Shown: positions 10,201-22,600 of the stretch, one piece after another
How the letters are laid out: each line of letters opens with the position of its first letter
Numbering within the stretch: the first letter of the stretch is position 1
NCBI RefSeq assembly: GCF_900112775.1
Contig: NZ_FOYZ01000004.1
Span: forward strand, 152,530 to 216,529
DNA length: 64,000 nucleotides
Source: Anaeromicropila populeti
GTDB lineage: Bacteria; Bacillota; Clostridia; Lachnospirales; Lachnospiraceae
Reading direction: 5' to 3'
The notes under the pieces: model-generated
Database searches by the model: none
The model's input: only the letters and a program-made list of their open reading frames with translations
What the model was told of the DNA's origin: nothing
Position numbers and translations under genes: made by a program

Positions 10201-10634
10201 GTGTAAAAAGTAATATTGGACATTTATTAAGTGCGTCTGGTGCAGCAAGTATAATTAAAGTATTACTTTCAATTATTAACAGTCAATTACCAGCAACCAT
10301 AAATTGTGATAATCCTAATACAAGGTTTGCATTTGAGGACTCCTCTTTATATATTGTGCATAATCAGGTTGCCTGGAACGAAAGAAATAATGTATTAAGG
10401 GCTGGTATTAGTGGGTTTGGACTAGGTGGAGACAATGCCCATATTATTGTAAGTAACGAAGGTATTCCGAAACAGAATATTGCTACTATGCAAAGTTTAG
10501 GAGAAAAAATTACATTTAATCGAAAAAGATTTTGGATAGATGAAGAAACAGAAATTATTAGAAAAGAGAGTAGTAATATTCAAAGTGAATTAAATCCATT
10601 TTCTGATTTCTTTGGGTTCAAAAGGGTAAATTAA
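4269..10634 (+). CDS. Trans-AT PKS: KS-AT*-KR-ACP-ACP-KS
   Basis: This is a 2121-residue modular polyketide synthase. KS1 (about 10-435) has active Cys178 in DTGCSGA, HGTGT and NIGH. A roughly 500-residue stretch follows. Part of it resembles an acyltransferase, but at the GHSxG position it reads GEGTG (613-617), so it is a dead AT; the region closes with the usual post-AT linker (LPVYSFEQKKFW). KR (about 950-1400) has TGGTRGIG and the SxxAxxP...YAMAN active-site region. ACP1 (Ser1476) and ACP2 (Ser1574) are both intact. KS2 (Cys1811 in DTACSSS) ends the protein, and its processing domains lie on the next protein. ATG 4269 is preferred to GTG 4260 because GTGGGG just upstream of it can serve as the ribosome-binding site and the first conserved KS residues begin soon after. 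With trans malonyl loading the first module should give a beta-hydroxy product. Confidence 0.9.
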   Translation: MAVRKNNRGRGTDIAIVGMACQFPKAKDYNEFWDNIIKGKDCIEEIKRWNNNQFYSENYDDNKSISKWMGHLDDIQMFDNNFFNISPKEANEMDPQQRILLENTWKCIEDSGISLKCLQKNITSVYVSALNLNSYFDLLNKENVGVFTGNGNYPFMLSNRISYFFDLKGDSKVIDTGCSGALIATYDAQRSLINKDSDYALVESINICIEPLKYIIWSKNRMLSGDGRCKTFDKDANGFVMGEGVGVLLLQRLDDAIRDNNHIYGVIKGCAVGHGGHANTITSPSVEIQKSVIRKAYQDAQCSVEDVTYIETHGTGTSLGDPIEIEALKQVFREDTEKKQYCELGSVKTNIGHLLNAAGMASIIKVLLMFKYKKIPPLINFKMLNPMIEFDESSFFISTDTKDWKCEEKARLAGITAIGLGGSNSHLVIQEYVAKTMDEKTELINEYPFILSAKTENSLEKIKDKWLKFIKNNGVESLALKDICMTQLLGRENFKYRVGGMVSTIEDISNMLERHDNTPISDDADLECMFIARNIKLTSFSVNSSLFKEHQVFNRLEMILKMTEEISTNYKRRKDFYNGTWKEIYVNLNNFILQYSVISGLKELGVRMDQTTGEGTGVWISLALSEILSVNQILCYLLDQIKLSQLKPVCGNMTFYDPINQNLIKPFCFNASYLHDLLHKAELPDEAFLHYSCKAKLLYENQFTFRKYADEWNDVIDVYGSSIKEIIYNSHSSYWNEDNIQEKKFLFVLIIASSLIKLNKKWNISEDYMIDNEKFNDLIHLLNSHKLSRLELITLLFGKQEDYEKIVKTCLDKRGFEKNILSEREDYKYLFKFSKKEKVWENFEDWLIKVLKEDFTPIQNDLLNIEFVVEEQEENVSLTRNYKSVKIRLDHSLRYEIDKCCVQLWLTGQSIKWDVYYRKTDYKKVSLPVYSFEQKKFWAENQSICNVNSNDLLQENSNCTIELGKNIEREPVFVHKEWEKKPYYQNVNRKESVIIVATEDTLELAKLIQKQMKLSHIILYSNNEFVGVQNLSDNLGEGIIDVTGCGTTLIEEKKWIAVIQAALNTAVIKRKEMRFLCISKGLEIFQNSKINMAGAIHAGLFRMIQNEYKGTSSCHVDFAENDLAKEMAPLIIKEYFNDSRVCQVCYRNKERFQSYFNEISLKNEQRLHFNREHALWITGGTRGIGYLAAIHFAKNYGVQKFVLTGREEIPPKNQWSLYGNTPIGKKIAAIKELEQLGAQVITLATELTDNRALRTSLEEVKKQFGFIGGVIHCAGITDERNPAFIRKNVDEIQLVLNPKVQGTENLFQVLKDEPLQFFVLYSSVSAAIPSLSSGQSDYAMANTYLDYFACSHYKKCAVVSIQWPSWSMSGMGEVKNKAYLETGLLSHTNNEGLYLLDKIISQKISNLETPVIMPAYVNFDKWKLKKLLNREALHMADNVLVNELSSFISKIFMEELSLEAQDIDYDIMFQELGVDSIILAQIVKRMENSLEGIAIDPAVILEYPNIRQLSEFLLETYPDKIKTALTSCNKKNQVKQETDGDLEKLICNIIAEELGVEKEDIDVNEMFENMGIDSIFLQQIIKRFDRELQGIKLAPDVFFEYRTIKELADYLSTNYEDSLGKKIEKQVIMPKEESAIVKSSSRCNKKVAVIGMACHFPDAPDIQTYWSNLVSKKDSICIIPKERFDWEKRYYPNEFKKGNIISKWGGFLKDIEYFDAEYFKVKESLAKNMDPLQRQWLEVSVEALADAGYSKKQVWGQDIGVFCGARVSTFHNKIKQDTSDTIVGIGQNFIATHLSHFLNLKGPNMVIDTACSSSLTAIHLAAQSILSGESDMAFAGGVEILEESIYELLSAAKILSPDGRCKTFDANANGIGIGEGCGVLILKELNRAIDDNNKIYGVIDGSALNNDGNTMGITTPSPEQQRELIQKAIKNAKIDPTTISYVETHGTGTLIGDPIELKGLNTVFKSYTDEKHFCGVGSVKSNIGHLLSASGAASIIKVLLSIINSQLPATINCDNPNTRFAFEDSSLYIVHNQVAWNERNNVLRAGISGFGLGGDNAHIIVSNEGIPKQNIATMQSLGEKITFNRKRFWIDEETEIIRKESSNIQSELNPFSDFFGFKRVN

Positions 10635-10654
10635 GAGAGGAGGAGTGACTGAAG

Positions 10655-13600
10655 ATGCCAACGGAAAAAACAATGACATATACGCAAAAGGTAACATTTG
10701 ATAATTACATAGTTAGAGATCATCAGTTGTACAATGTAAGAACATTACCAGGGGTAACTTTGCTTGATATGGTTTATAGAGTATCCTTTGATTATATAGG
10801 ATCTCGTAAACTGGAACTACGTAATATATTATTTAAACGTCCAGTTGTAGTTTCAGAGAATTTTTGTGCGGATGTATATGTTACACTTGAACCTAAACAA
10901 GGATATTATCAAGTTCAGATTACAAGTAAGAAAGTGATGAATAATGGTCAAATTAATGAGGACATTATTGAACATATGGAATGTCTTATGTATCAAGTGA
11001 CTGAAGAAACTTGTGCCCCAAGAGGAGAGAGGGTACTTGAGATATTGAATAATTATACTAAAAAGTGGGACATGGATGATATTTATGCAGTTGCAAGAAA
11101 AAATGATATTTCTCATTATGTCTTTATGAAAACATTAGGTACTGTGTATCAAAAAGATAATCAAAAAGAGCTTATGCATTTGCATTTAAGTGATTTAGCA
11201 GAGCAATTTAGAGAACAGTTTTATCTGCATCCGGCATTTTTGGATGGTTCGACATTTTCGGGTTCAACTTTTTTGCTGAATGAAAATGGAGCTGGTCCAG
11301 ACGCACCATTTATACCATTTATGATTAAAAGATTTCGAGCGCATAAGTCCCTTTCCAACGAAATCTATGTTTATGGTGAAAATAGCAGGGAAAATGTTAA
11401 TTATGTTTATAATAATGATGTAAGAGAAAACGATATTACAATTTTTAATTCAGATGGGGAAGTGTTAGTTGAATTTGAACGTATTGTATTTAAGCGGATT
11501 CGAGAAGCTTTTTTAATTAAGAAGCTATTAGGTACGGGAATAGAATCTGCTTCTACGATAAACAATAAAGCTTCCAGCAGAGAAATCAGTTTACACTATG
11601 TGTGTGATATAATTTCTAATATTATAAATTTACCAATAGCAAGTCTAGATATTAATGAGGGATTTTATGATCTTGGGCTAGATTCTGCGGATTTACTAAA
11701 AATTGTTAAAATATTAGAAAAGAAATTGGAAGTTCCCCTTTATCCGACTCTTTTGTTTGAATACTCCACAATTAATCGATTAGCAGGTTATTTGCATGAA
11801 AATTATAAGGAAAAATTATTAACATCAGAAAACATGAATACTGATTTGGCAGTTGAAAAGCTGGAGTCAGAATTTATACAAGTAAATGAGAAAATGATAA
11901 GCTTATATCTTCAAAAAGAAATTGGAAAGTTACTGGGAAAAGATTCTAGCAGCATCAGCGTGGAAGAAGGTTTTTATGATTTGGGATTAGATTCTGGTGA
12001 ACTACTGCAAATAGTCAAAATATTAGAAAAAACTTTAGAGGTACAATTGTATCCAACATTGCTATTTGAGTATTCCACTATTGAGAGACTTGCTAATTAT
12101 TTGTTTGAAAATTATGGAACAAAATTTCAGGTATTAAAGAAAGAACATACAAAAGAATCAAAACAATTGGATAAATATGATTTGTTATTAATGGAGCCTG
12201 TTTTATTAAAGACAGACCGATTAGCTGATAATATGACGGTAAATAAAAGCGAGCAGATAATTCTATTTTTAACAGAAGACAAGTTAGTAAAAGATGTGGC
12301 ACATTATTTTAAAGACGCAAAAGTTTTTGTAAAAGAATTAGGGAAAATAGAGGAAGCATCAAAAGCAGAAGAAGTAATAACAAGTTTAATTGTACTTTTG
12401 AAAGAAATAGTATTTGAAATGCCAAAGAATGATGTTGTAGTTCAGATTATTACTGACTTAAAAGTAGGAAAAAACTTTGCAATTTCATTGAAAGGGGTAT
12501 TGAGAACTGCTGAAAAAGAAAATCCAAGAATTTATGGTCAGATTATAGCTATTGAAAATCTGAATACAATTTCAAGTGATAAGATAGCTAGGGTCATAGC
12601 TCAAGAATACAGGCAGTATGTAAACCGATATTTAGCAGTTGAATATAAAGATGCTTCTTTAGAAAGATATGTTTGTTATCTCAAAGAGAAAGAGATAGAA
12701 AAAACGCTTTCTAATGTGTATAAGGATAATGGTGTTTATGTTATTACAGGAGGAATGGGTGGATTAGGCCTTGCTATAGCAAGGCATATTTCTCAAAAGG
12801 TAAACGCACATATTGTGTTATTGGGTAGAAGAAGGGGCAGTGACATTGAAAGTAAAATGCAAGATCTACGAGACAATGGAGTGAATGCCTTTTATTTCAT
12901 GGCAGATGTTACAAATCCTGATGAAGTAAAAAAGGTTATGGAGCAGGTTATTAGCCAATTCGGTTTTATAACAGGGATATTTCATTGTGCAGGAGTGCTT
13001 CATGATGAATTTTTAATAGATAAAGATATAAAAAATGTAAGTAAGACATTAGCACCAAAGGTGAGGGGAACCTACAACCTGGATCTAGCAACAAAAGACA
13101 TAAATATGGACTTTATTGTTTTGTTTTCATCTGTTTCCGCAGTTATAGGAAATATAGGACAAGTTGATTATGCTGGAGGCAACTCTTATATGGATGCTTT
13201 TGCGGCAGCTAGAAATGATAAAGTTCGATTGGGAAAAAGAAGAGGAAAAACAATTTCAATCAACTGGACATTGTGGGAAAGTGAAGGAATGTCAATTGAT
13301 AATGAAGCAGAAAAACGGTTATATGAAATGACTGGTCTGTTTCCAATGCCATTAAATATAGGGCTTGAGGTACTAGATGAGCTATTAATTAAGGTTAAGG
13401 AACGTGCAGTTGTGTTTTACGGAGATAAAGATAAAATTCTTAGAGTAAATAATATTTATTTAAACAACAAGGCTGATGAGTCCTATAATAAGAAAAGTAA
13501 TGCTATTCATAATGAAGAAGCAGGACATGCTGATATTGCCATTATTGGATTATCTGGAAAATATCCCCAGGCTAATTCTATGGATGAATTATGGAATAAT

Positions 13601-16600
13601 TTAAAAATTGGTAAGGATTGTATTACACATTTTCCATTGGATAGATGGGGGACATTTAAAACAAAAGAAGAAATCGAAAAATATTATCAGTATGGTGGAT
13701 TTATTAACAATGCAGATAAATTTGACTGTATGTTTTTTAATATATCACCAAGGCAGGCTGAAGCAATGGATCCACAGGTTCGTCTCTTTTTACAAACTGC
13801 ATGGGAAGCTTGTGAAGATGCAGGATTTTATGAAAATAGAAAGAAGCAAAACTTTAAATCTAATAGCGACAAATGTGTAGGGGTTTTTGCAGGAGTTTTT
13901 TGGAATGATTATGATATACTTGCGGCAGATATGTCCTTTCAGGGAATGCCAACATCACTAGGAATAAATACGGCATCTGTTCCTAATATGGTATCATATG
14001 CAATGAATTTTCATGGGCCGTCAATTAGCGTAAATACAATGTGTTCTTCTTCGTTGACAGCTATTCATTTAGCGTGTGAAAGCCTTAAACAAGGAGAATG
14101 TAATTTTGCACTGGCGGGTGGTGTTAATGTTGTGACACATCCCCATAAATATATGTTCTTAAAGGAGGCACAGTTTTTATCGAGTGATGGAAGATGTCGA
14201 ACTTTTGGAAGAGACGGAGATGGATATGTGCCTGGGGAAGGTGTAGGAGCTGTCTTATTAACTTCATTAGAAAGGGCTGAAAGGGAAGGATATCACATAT
14301 ATGGTGTTATTAAAGGAACGGCATTAAACCATGGAGGTAAAACTTCAGGTACTACAGTCCCAGATCCCGTGGCACAATCAGAAGTAATTAAAGATGCATT
14401 AGTTAATGCAGGTATTAATCCACGTACAATTAGTTATGTTGAAGCCCACGGAACGGGGACTTCTTTAGGTGATCCAATTGAAATTCAAGCACTCTCAAGT
14501 GCATTTAAGAATTGGACGGACGACAAACAATTTTGTGCAATTGGATCAATTAAATCCAATATTGGGCATGGAGAAGGAGCAGCGGGAATATCGGGAATTA
14601 CCAAAATCTTGCTTCAGATGAAATATAATGAATTAGTTCCATCCTTGCATTCAGAGACAATAAATCCTTATATTCCAATTGATGACACTCCTTTTCAAAT
14701 TATTCAAAAACCAAAACAATGGAACGAAATGATTTTGAATGATGAGAAAATCCCACGAAGGGCGGGGATAAGTTCGTTTGGAGCAAATGGAAGTAATGCA
14801 CATATTGTTTTGGAACAATATCAGAAAAATAATGAAATAGTGGAAGAAGATTTAGTCTCCCAGGGATACATAATATTGCTTTCAGCAAAGAACAAGGAAA
14901 GATTAAAAATCTATGCACAAAAACTTTTGGAGTATATTTCTAAAAACAAAGCCAAGCAAGTACATAATTTAGATGAGTGTATTAGAAAAGATGCGGCAGA
15001 AATACTTTCAGATATAATAGGAATTGATGTAGAGGAAGTAATGGAAGTAAAAAACTTTTTAGGTACAACAATTGACTTTTATGCATTGATTAGGTTGAAA
15101 AGTAAACTATCAGAAAAATATGATTTTGAATTTGAAGATAGTTTCATAACCGAAGCGTCTTCCATTTATGAAATTGTAGAGAATTTAAAACTAAATTATA
15201 GCCAAAAACTTGCAGAACATTATTGCTTACCTGCTATGGACAAGCAACACTATAATTTAAGGGATCTGGCATATACACTTCAGACAGGAAGAGAGGAGAT
15301 GGAGGAGAGAGTTGCTTTTGTAGTCTATTCAAAAGACGAATTAGCTTCAAAACTGAACTATTACATAAATAGTAGCAGTCCAGAGGAATACTTTACAGCA
15401 CATATTAGCAAAAAGGGCAATTTTAATGCAAATACTATCATGCAATCAGGGGACCAGGACAGCAAAAAGAAATTGTTACATATGGCAAAATCATGGGTAA
15501 ATGGTGAAAGTGTAGATTGGTCAGTTCTTTATGAGAAAAAGCAACCTAATCGATTAAGCCTTCCAACTTATCCTTTTGCAGAAGAACGTTATTGGATTTC
15601 AGATAATTTTATAGTGGAAGAAAATATGAAAGCTAATGCAGAAAAAATATATCCGTTAATTCATAAAAATGTGTCAACATTGCTAGAACAGAAATATACT
15701 TCTGTTTTTACTAAAAATGAATTTTTCTTATCGGATCATCGTGTAAAAGGAAAAATGACTTTGCCAGGAACAGTATATATTGAAATGGCAGTTGAGGCAG
15801 CAATGGATGCTATGTTTAACGATATTAAGAAAAATTGCTGCATGGTTATAAAAAATATAACTTGGTTAAAGCCATTAGCTGTAGAAGAGGAAGAACTTGT
15901 TTATACCTGTATTATTCCAAACCATGACGGCAGTGTTGAATTTGAAATTTATAACGGTAGTGAAGAAAAAACAAATATATATAGTCAAGGTAAAATAATT
16001 TTGGGTAATAACCTGGAGTCTCCAGTTGTAAATGTATTTGATGAAAAATATGAAAACAATAGCTCAATCTATTCTGCTGACGAATGTTATAAGTTATTAG
16101 ACGATTTTGGAGTTCAATATGGAGCAGCGCACAGAGGAATTATATCTCTATCAGTAAATGAGGAAGCAAGTATAAGTACCATTAAGTTACCATCAGAATT
16201 AAAGGAAAATTTTCATGCCTATCTTATGCATCCAAGTATTTTAGATGCTGCATTTCAAAGTATAATTGGATATCTGTCAAAAATGAAGATATCAGGAACG
16301 GTATTGCCGTATTCCCTTGATGAGATGGTTTTTTATGATAGCTGCCAAATAAATGAATATGCAATTGTTAAAAAATGCAGTCATAATAATTATAAATTTG
16401 ATATTTTACTGGTTACCCAGGACGGAAAAGTAAATGTCGCTATTAATGGATTAGAAGTTCGTGCATTTGGTAGTAAGCCATTTGTTAAAAACGAAATTGT
16501 TATACTGGAATCGGATTGGAAGCAAGTACAAACTAAGGAAGAGGAGGAAACAAGGGAGTTTAGTAATCATGTGGTTGTTCTATTTAATCAGAGTAATGCC

Positions 16601-19600
16601 TATGCTAGACAGGTTGAAAAGTATTTAAGTAAAGGAAGAAAAGCAAAAGTAATTAACTTTAATGCGGTCAGTGAAGACATGGGTAACATTTTTATGCAAT
16701 ATGGAAATTTCATGTTTGAGGAAATACATGGTTACTTTCAGAAACAATGGAATGGAGCTATGCTATTTCAAGTAGTTTGCATGGATGCAAATCAGAATTC
16801 TTTATATGGAAGCTTTATGGGCTTATTAAAGAGTGCACAACTGGAGAATCCAAATTTTCTCACGCAATATATACAGTTTAGCACTATGGAATTATCAGAA
16901 GCAGAATTGGCAGAGCGATTATTAAGCAGCAGTTCAAGTAAGTTTCATGCCCTTGTGTATCAAAATGATACAATATATGTGCCATACTTGAAGGAAACGG
17001 TAATTAAAAAACAAAATAAATTTAGTTGGAAAAACAATGGAGTTTACATAATTACTGGAGGGATGGGCAATATTGGGTGGATATTTGCAAAAGAAATTTG
17101 CAAGTGTACAAATAGAGTAACTTTAATCCTTACAGGACGTTCTGAATATTCTGAGCAAATAGAACAGAAAATTGGTGAATTAGAAGAAAAAGCAGGAATT
17201 ATTGAATACAGAAATATTGATATTACTTTAAGCCACCAGGTTGAAGAGTTGATTCAGTATACTGTCAAGAAATATGGAAAAATTAATGGGATTTTACATT
17301 GTGCAGGAATTAATAGAGATAATTTTATTATTAAAAAGACTAGAGAAGAGTTTGAGGAGGTTTTAAAACCTAAAGTATTAGGTATTGTAAATCTTGATGA
17401 GGCCACTAAAGAACTTGACCTTGATAATGTGATTCTATTTTCTTCATTAGCTGCTGTTCATGGAAATGAGGGACAAAGTGACTATGCATTTGCCAATGCC
17501 TTTATGGAACAATACTCTCGGTATAGAAATAAGCTTGTCGAAGAAGGAAAACGTTGTGGAAAAACAATTTCTATTAATTGGCCATTATGGAAAACAGATA
17601 CGGGAATGAGTGTTAATGATAGTGTAAAAAAAGAGTTTCAAAAAAAATTGGGAATGTACGAAATGGATCAGGAAACAGGTATAGATGCTTTCTATAAAGC
17701 TGTTACACTGCCAAAAGAACAGGTAACAGTAATTTATGGAGAGAAAAATAAGGTTCTAACGACATTTACAAAAAATGAAAATATTGAAACAAAAATATAT
17801 AGACAACAGGTTTCCATAAATATTTCGGATAAAGAAAAGGAAGCTGTAGCGAAGTTTCTTTTACAATACTTAAAAGAAGTCGTAAGCGAGGTAATTAAGC
17901 TGCCAGTACAAAAAATAGATGCTGACAGTGAATTTGAGCAGTATGGAATTGATTCGATAGTTATTATGCAGCTTACAAGTCTTTTAGAAAAGAAGTTTGG
18001 ACCATTACCTAAGACACTATTTTTTGAATATATGTCAGTAAAAGAGTTAGCTGGATATTTTCTTGAAAATCACATGGACAAATTATTAGAACATAATAAT
18101 ACAAAACAAGAGAAATGTGAGAGAATATTTGAGCCAGATTCTCCTGGGAAATTTGAAATAATCAGTAAAAGAAGAAACCGTTTTACAGTAACAGATACTA
18201 TGCAAAAGGAGATAAATAAGCCACTTGATATTGCAATTATTGGTTTGGCTGGTAAATATCCAGGGGCAGAGAATATTAATTTATTTTGGAATAATTTAAA
18301 GAATGGTGTTGATAGCATTACTGAGATTCCTAAGGATAGATGGGATTGGCATTTGTATTATGATAAAGACCCTTTAAAAAGTGGAACAGTTAATAGTAAA
18401 TGGGGCGGTTTTATTAATGGAGCAGCAGACTTTGATCCACTATTTTTTAACATATCTCCATATGAAGCAGAAACAATGGATCCACAGGAGCGATTATTCT
18501 TAGAGTGTGTTTATGAAACACTTGAAGACGGTGGTTATACAAGAGCATCTTTAAGCAAATATAAAAAAGACGAACTAGAAGGTAATATTGGTGTTTTTGT
18601 TGGTGTTATGTATGATGAATATCAGTTATTTGGTGGAAATGCAGGAGTATCAGGTTCTATTGCAAACAGAATTTCATATTACTTTAATTTTCATGGGCCA
18701 AGCATAGCAATTAATACTATGTGTTCATCCTCTCTTACAGCAGTGCATTTGGCGTGTATGTGCTTAGAAAAAGGAGAGTGTAATGTAGCAATTGCTGGTG
18801 GAGTTAATGTATCTATTCATCCTAATAAATACAATATTCTGGGCAAAAGCAATTTCCTGTCAAGCGAAGGAAGGTGCCGGAGTTTTGGAAAAGGTGGAGA
18901 TGGTTACGTTCCAGGAGAAGGTGTTGGTGCCATATTGTTAAAACCTCTTGCACTTGCAGTTGAAGATGGAGATAACATTTATGGAGTAATTAAAGGTTCT
19001 GCAATTAACCATGGAGGAAAGGCCAATGGATTTACTGTACCAAATGTTAAATCTCAGCAAAATGTTATTAGTAGTGCAATAAGAGAAGCTGGTATTTCAC
19101 CAGAACAAATAAGTTATATGGAAGCGCATGGAACAGGAACCTCCTTAGGAGATCCAATTGAAGTTCAAGGATTGACAAAAGCATTCAATAGGAATGAACA
19201 GGACAAGCAGTTTTGTATACTGGGATCTGTAAAATCAAATATTGGACATTGTGAAAGTGCTGCTGGTATTGCAGGAATCACAAAAATTTTATTGCAGATG
19301 AAATATAAACAGATTGTACCGTCCTTGCATTCACAAGAATTAAATAAAAATATTCATTTTGAAAGTACCCCTTTTATTGTTCCGCAAGAATTAATGAACT
19401 GGGAACAGACTGAGATTGATTGCAAAAAACAGCCGAGATATGCAGGAATCAGCAGTTTTGGAGCTGGTGGTTCCAACGCCCACATTATTTTTGAAGAATA
19501 TGTTTCAGAAGTAAGAGAAGATAAAGAGGATAAAAACCAGACCTATGTAATTATTTTATCTGCAAAGACCAAAGAATCTTTAATGAAAAAAGCAGAGGAT

Positions 19601-22600
19601 TTACTTGCGTATTTAATAGATAATGAAAAACAGCCAGTTGATATGAAAAATATTGCTTATACCCTTCAAGTTGGAAGAGAGGAAATGGAAGAACGTCTTG
19701 GAATCCTTGCCTGCTCATACAAAAATTTAAAAGAAAAACTTGAGGAGTTTATTAGTGTAAAGAAAAATATTCCAGACGTGTATATTGGAAATACTAAAAT
19801 GGATCAACCAATTGAAAAGATGTTTGTAGAGAATAGGGATTTAAAAATTACATTAGAAAAGTGGATGCAATATAGAGAATATGAGCTACTTCTGACATTA
19901 TGGGTAAAGGGAATTTCCATTGAATGGAATAAACTGTATTGCAATGAAAGACCAAGAAAGGTAAGTTTGCCAACTTATCCATTTGAAAAAATTCACTGCT
20001 GGTATGCAGGAGGTAAACAAAATGTCGTAGAGGGCGGGGTAGAAAAATTATATCCAATGATTCATAAAAATATTTCTACGCTGGCAGAACAAAAATTTAG
20101 CTCAGTATTTACTGGAAAGGAATATTTTTTCCAGGATCACAGGGTTAAAGGAACACAGTTATTACCAGGAGCCGGTTATATTGAAATGGCTTTAGAGGCA
20201 ATGAGTTCTTCAATGGACGAAAACTATTTAATAAAGCTAAACAATGTAATATGGGGAAAGCCACTTATGAGTCAAGATGCCGTTAAGGGGGTTAACACAT
20301 GCATCTATTCTTGTGAGAAAAACTATGGTTTTGAGATTTATTATGAAGATAACGAAAAACTAGATATTTTTAGTCAAGGCAATATTCAGTTGTGTAAAGA
20401 GGTTGAAAAGACAAAAACAAATCTTGGTCAACTTCTTAATACAGAAAATTATGAGATGATAAAGGGTGAGAGCTGCTATGACATATTTTCAAGATTAGGT
20501 ATTGAGTATGGACCTGCACACCGAGTGTTGAAAGAGTTGATGGTTAAGAAAGATTGTGTAATTACTTCTATCCAGCTGCCAGCCTGTATTCAAGATGAAT
20601 ATAATAGGTACATCTTACATCCAACTGTTTTGGATGCTGCTTTTCAAAGTATTATTGGAATGTTTGATTGGAATACATTGCAGGAAACATTACTGCCAGT
20701 CTCACTAGATGAGTTAATAATATTTGGGGAATGTGAATCGGAAATGTGGGCTGTAGTAAAGAAAGATTGCGGGAATAATTTTAAATTTGACATTCAGCTT
20801 GTAAATAATGACGGTGAAATTATATTAACGGCTAATGGACTCACTGTGGCTTATTATAGTGGTGCAAGAAAGGAAAAGCATCCAGATGAAATAATAATGC
20901 TTGAAACGGTATGGAAGAAAGAGGAATTTAAAATTATTTATAAAGAAAGAACATATTCTGAGCAAATAGTAATTTTTCTGGACAAAGATGATAGCTTTGT
21001 GAAGAAGGTAGAAAGTGAGCTAAAAATACAAAGAAATGCAAGGGCATTTAGTCTGAACTCAGAGAAATTGGAACTAGGGGATAAATTTACAGATATAGGT
21101 AAAGCTGTATTTCTTGAAATAAAAGCATGTTTGCACAATAAAAAGAAAGGAAAAATATTGCTACAGGTTGTAAGCATGAAAGGAGAGAGTCAGCCTCTTT
21201 ATCGAAGTATAGGTAGTTTATTAAAGAGCGCAAGTTTTGAAAATCCTGATTGTGTGACACAGATGATTGAAATTGAGGGTTCTCATTTTAAGGAATTAGA
21301 TCTTGCCAAAATATTAGTGGATTGCAGTTATATGAATCATGCAGAAGTTCGATATTTGGAAGATGGAAAATATACTCCACAAATGAAGGAAATTAAGAAC
21401 AAAGGAAATGAAGGAAAACAGTTTAAATGGAAAGATAAAGGGGTTTATGTTATTACAGGTGGACTAGGCTACTTGGGCTGGATGTTGGCAGAAGAAATAA
21501 ACAAGAACTCAAAAGACACAGTTATTATTTTAACTGGAAGAAGTCAATATAGTAATGAAATACAGGAAAAGCTGGAATATATTTCGGGGAATGGAGGAAT
21601 TGTTGAATATATTAGTATGAATATCAGTTCCAGAAAAGAGACGGAAGCATGTATTCAATACATAATGAAAACATATGGAAAGATAAATGGGATTCTTCAT
21701 TGTGCTGGAATTAGCAAAGACAACTTTATTATTAAAAAATCTGAGGAAGAATTTTTAAATGTACTAGAACCAAAGATAAAAGGACTAGTAAATCTAGACG
21801 AGGCAGCAAAAGATGTAGAATTAGATTTTCTTGTAGTCTACTCTTCTTTATCAGCAGTACATGGTAATCAAGGACAGAGTGACTATGCATATGCCAATGC
21901 CTTTGCAGACAGATATACAGCGTACCGTAATGAGCTTATGAGACAAGGCAGACGTAAGGGCAAAGCAGTTGCAATTAACTGGTCGTTGTGGAAGATGAAG
22001 TCTGGCATGAGTGTAAATGAAGATGTAAAAAATGAATTGCGTGATAACTTTGGAATAGTTGAAATAGAACCAGAAGAGGGATTAAATGCATTCTATCAGA
22101 TATTAGGAGTAGAGAAAGAAGAAGTAACAGTAATTAAAGGAAATAGGATAAAAGTTCTAAACTCTTTCTGTAAAAATGATATAGAAGACAGCAAAGTAAA
22201 GGAAAAGGTAGTTCAGAAGACTGTGACAAAAGAATCTAACATAGATATAGCGAAAGCAAAGAAAGAGTTATATCAGTATTTGAAGGGAATCTTAAGTGAA
22301 GTTACGAAATTGCCAGTTGATATGATAGAGGAAGACTGTGCCTTTGACAACTATGGGGTAGATTCAGTTATGATTATTCAGATGACAAAAAATATGGAAA
22401 ATAAGTTTGGGTTATTACCAAAAACATTGTTTTTTGAATATTTGAATATTTGTCAGTTAGCTGAATATTTTCTTGAAAATCACCTTAATAAGCTAATACG
22501 GCCGACACAAATAGAAGAGGAGAAGGAGATAGAACAAGATGCATGCACCAATACGGAAATACAAATAAGAAGCCGTAGATATAATAGGTTTTCTGTTTGT

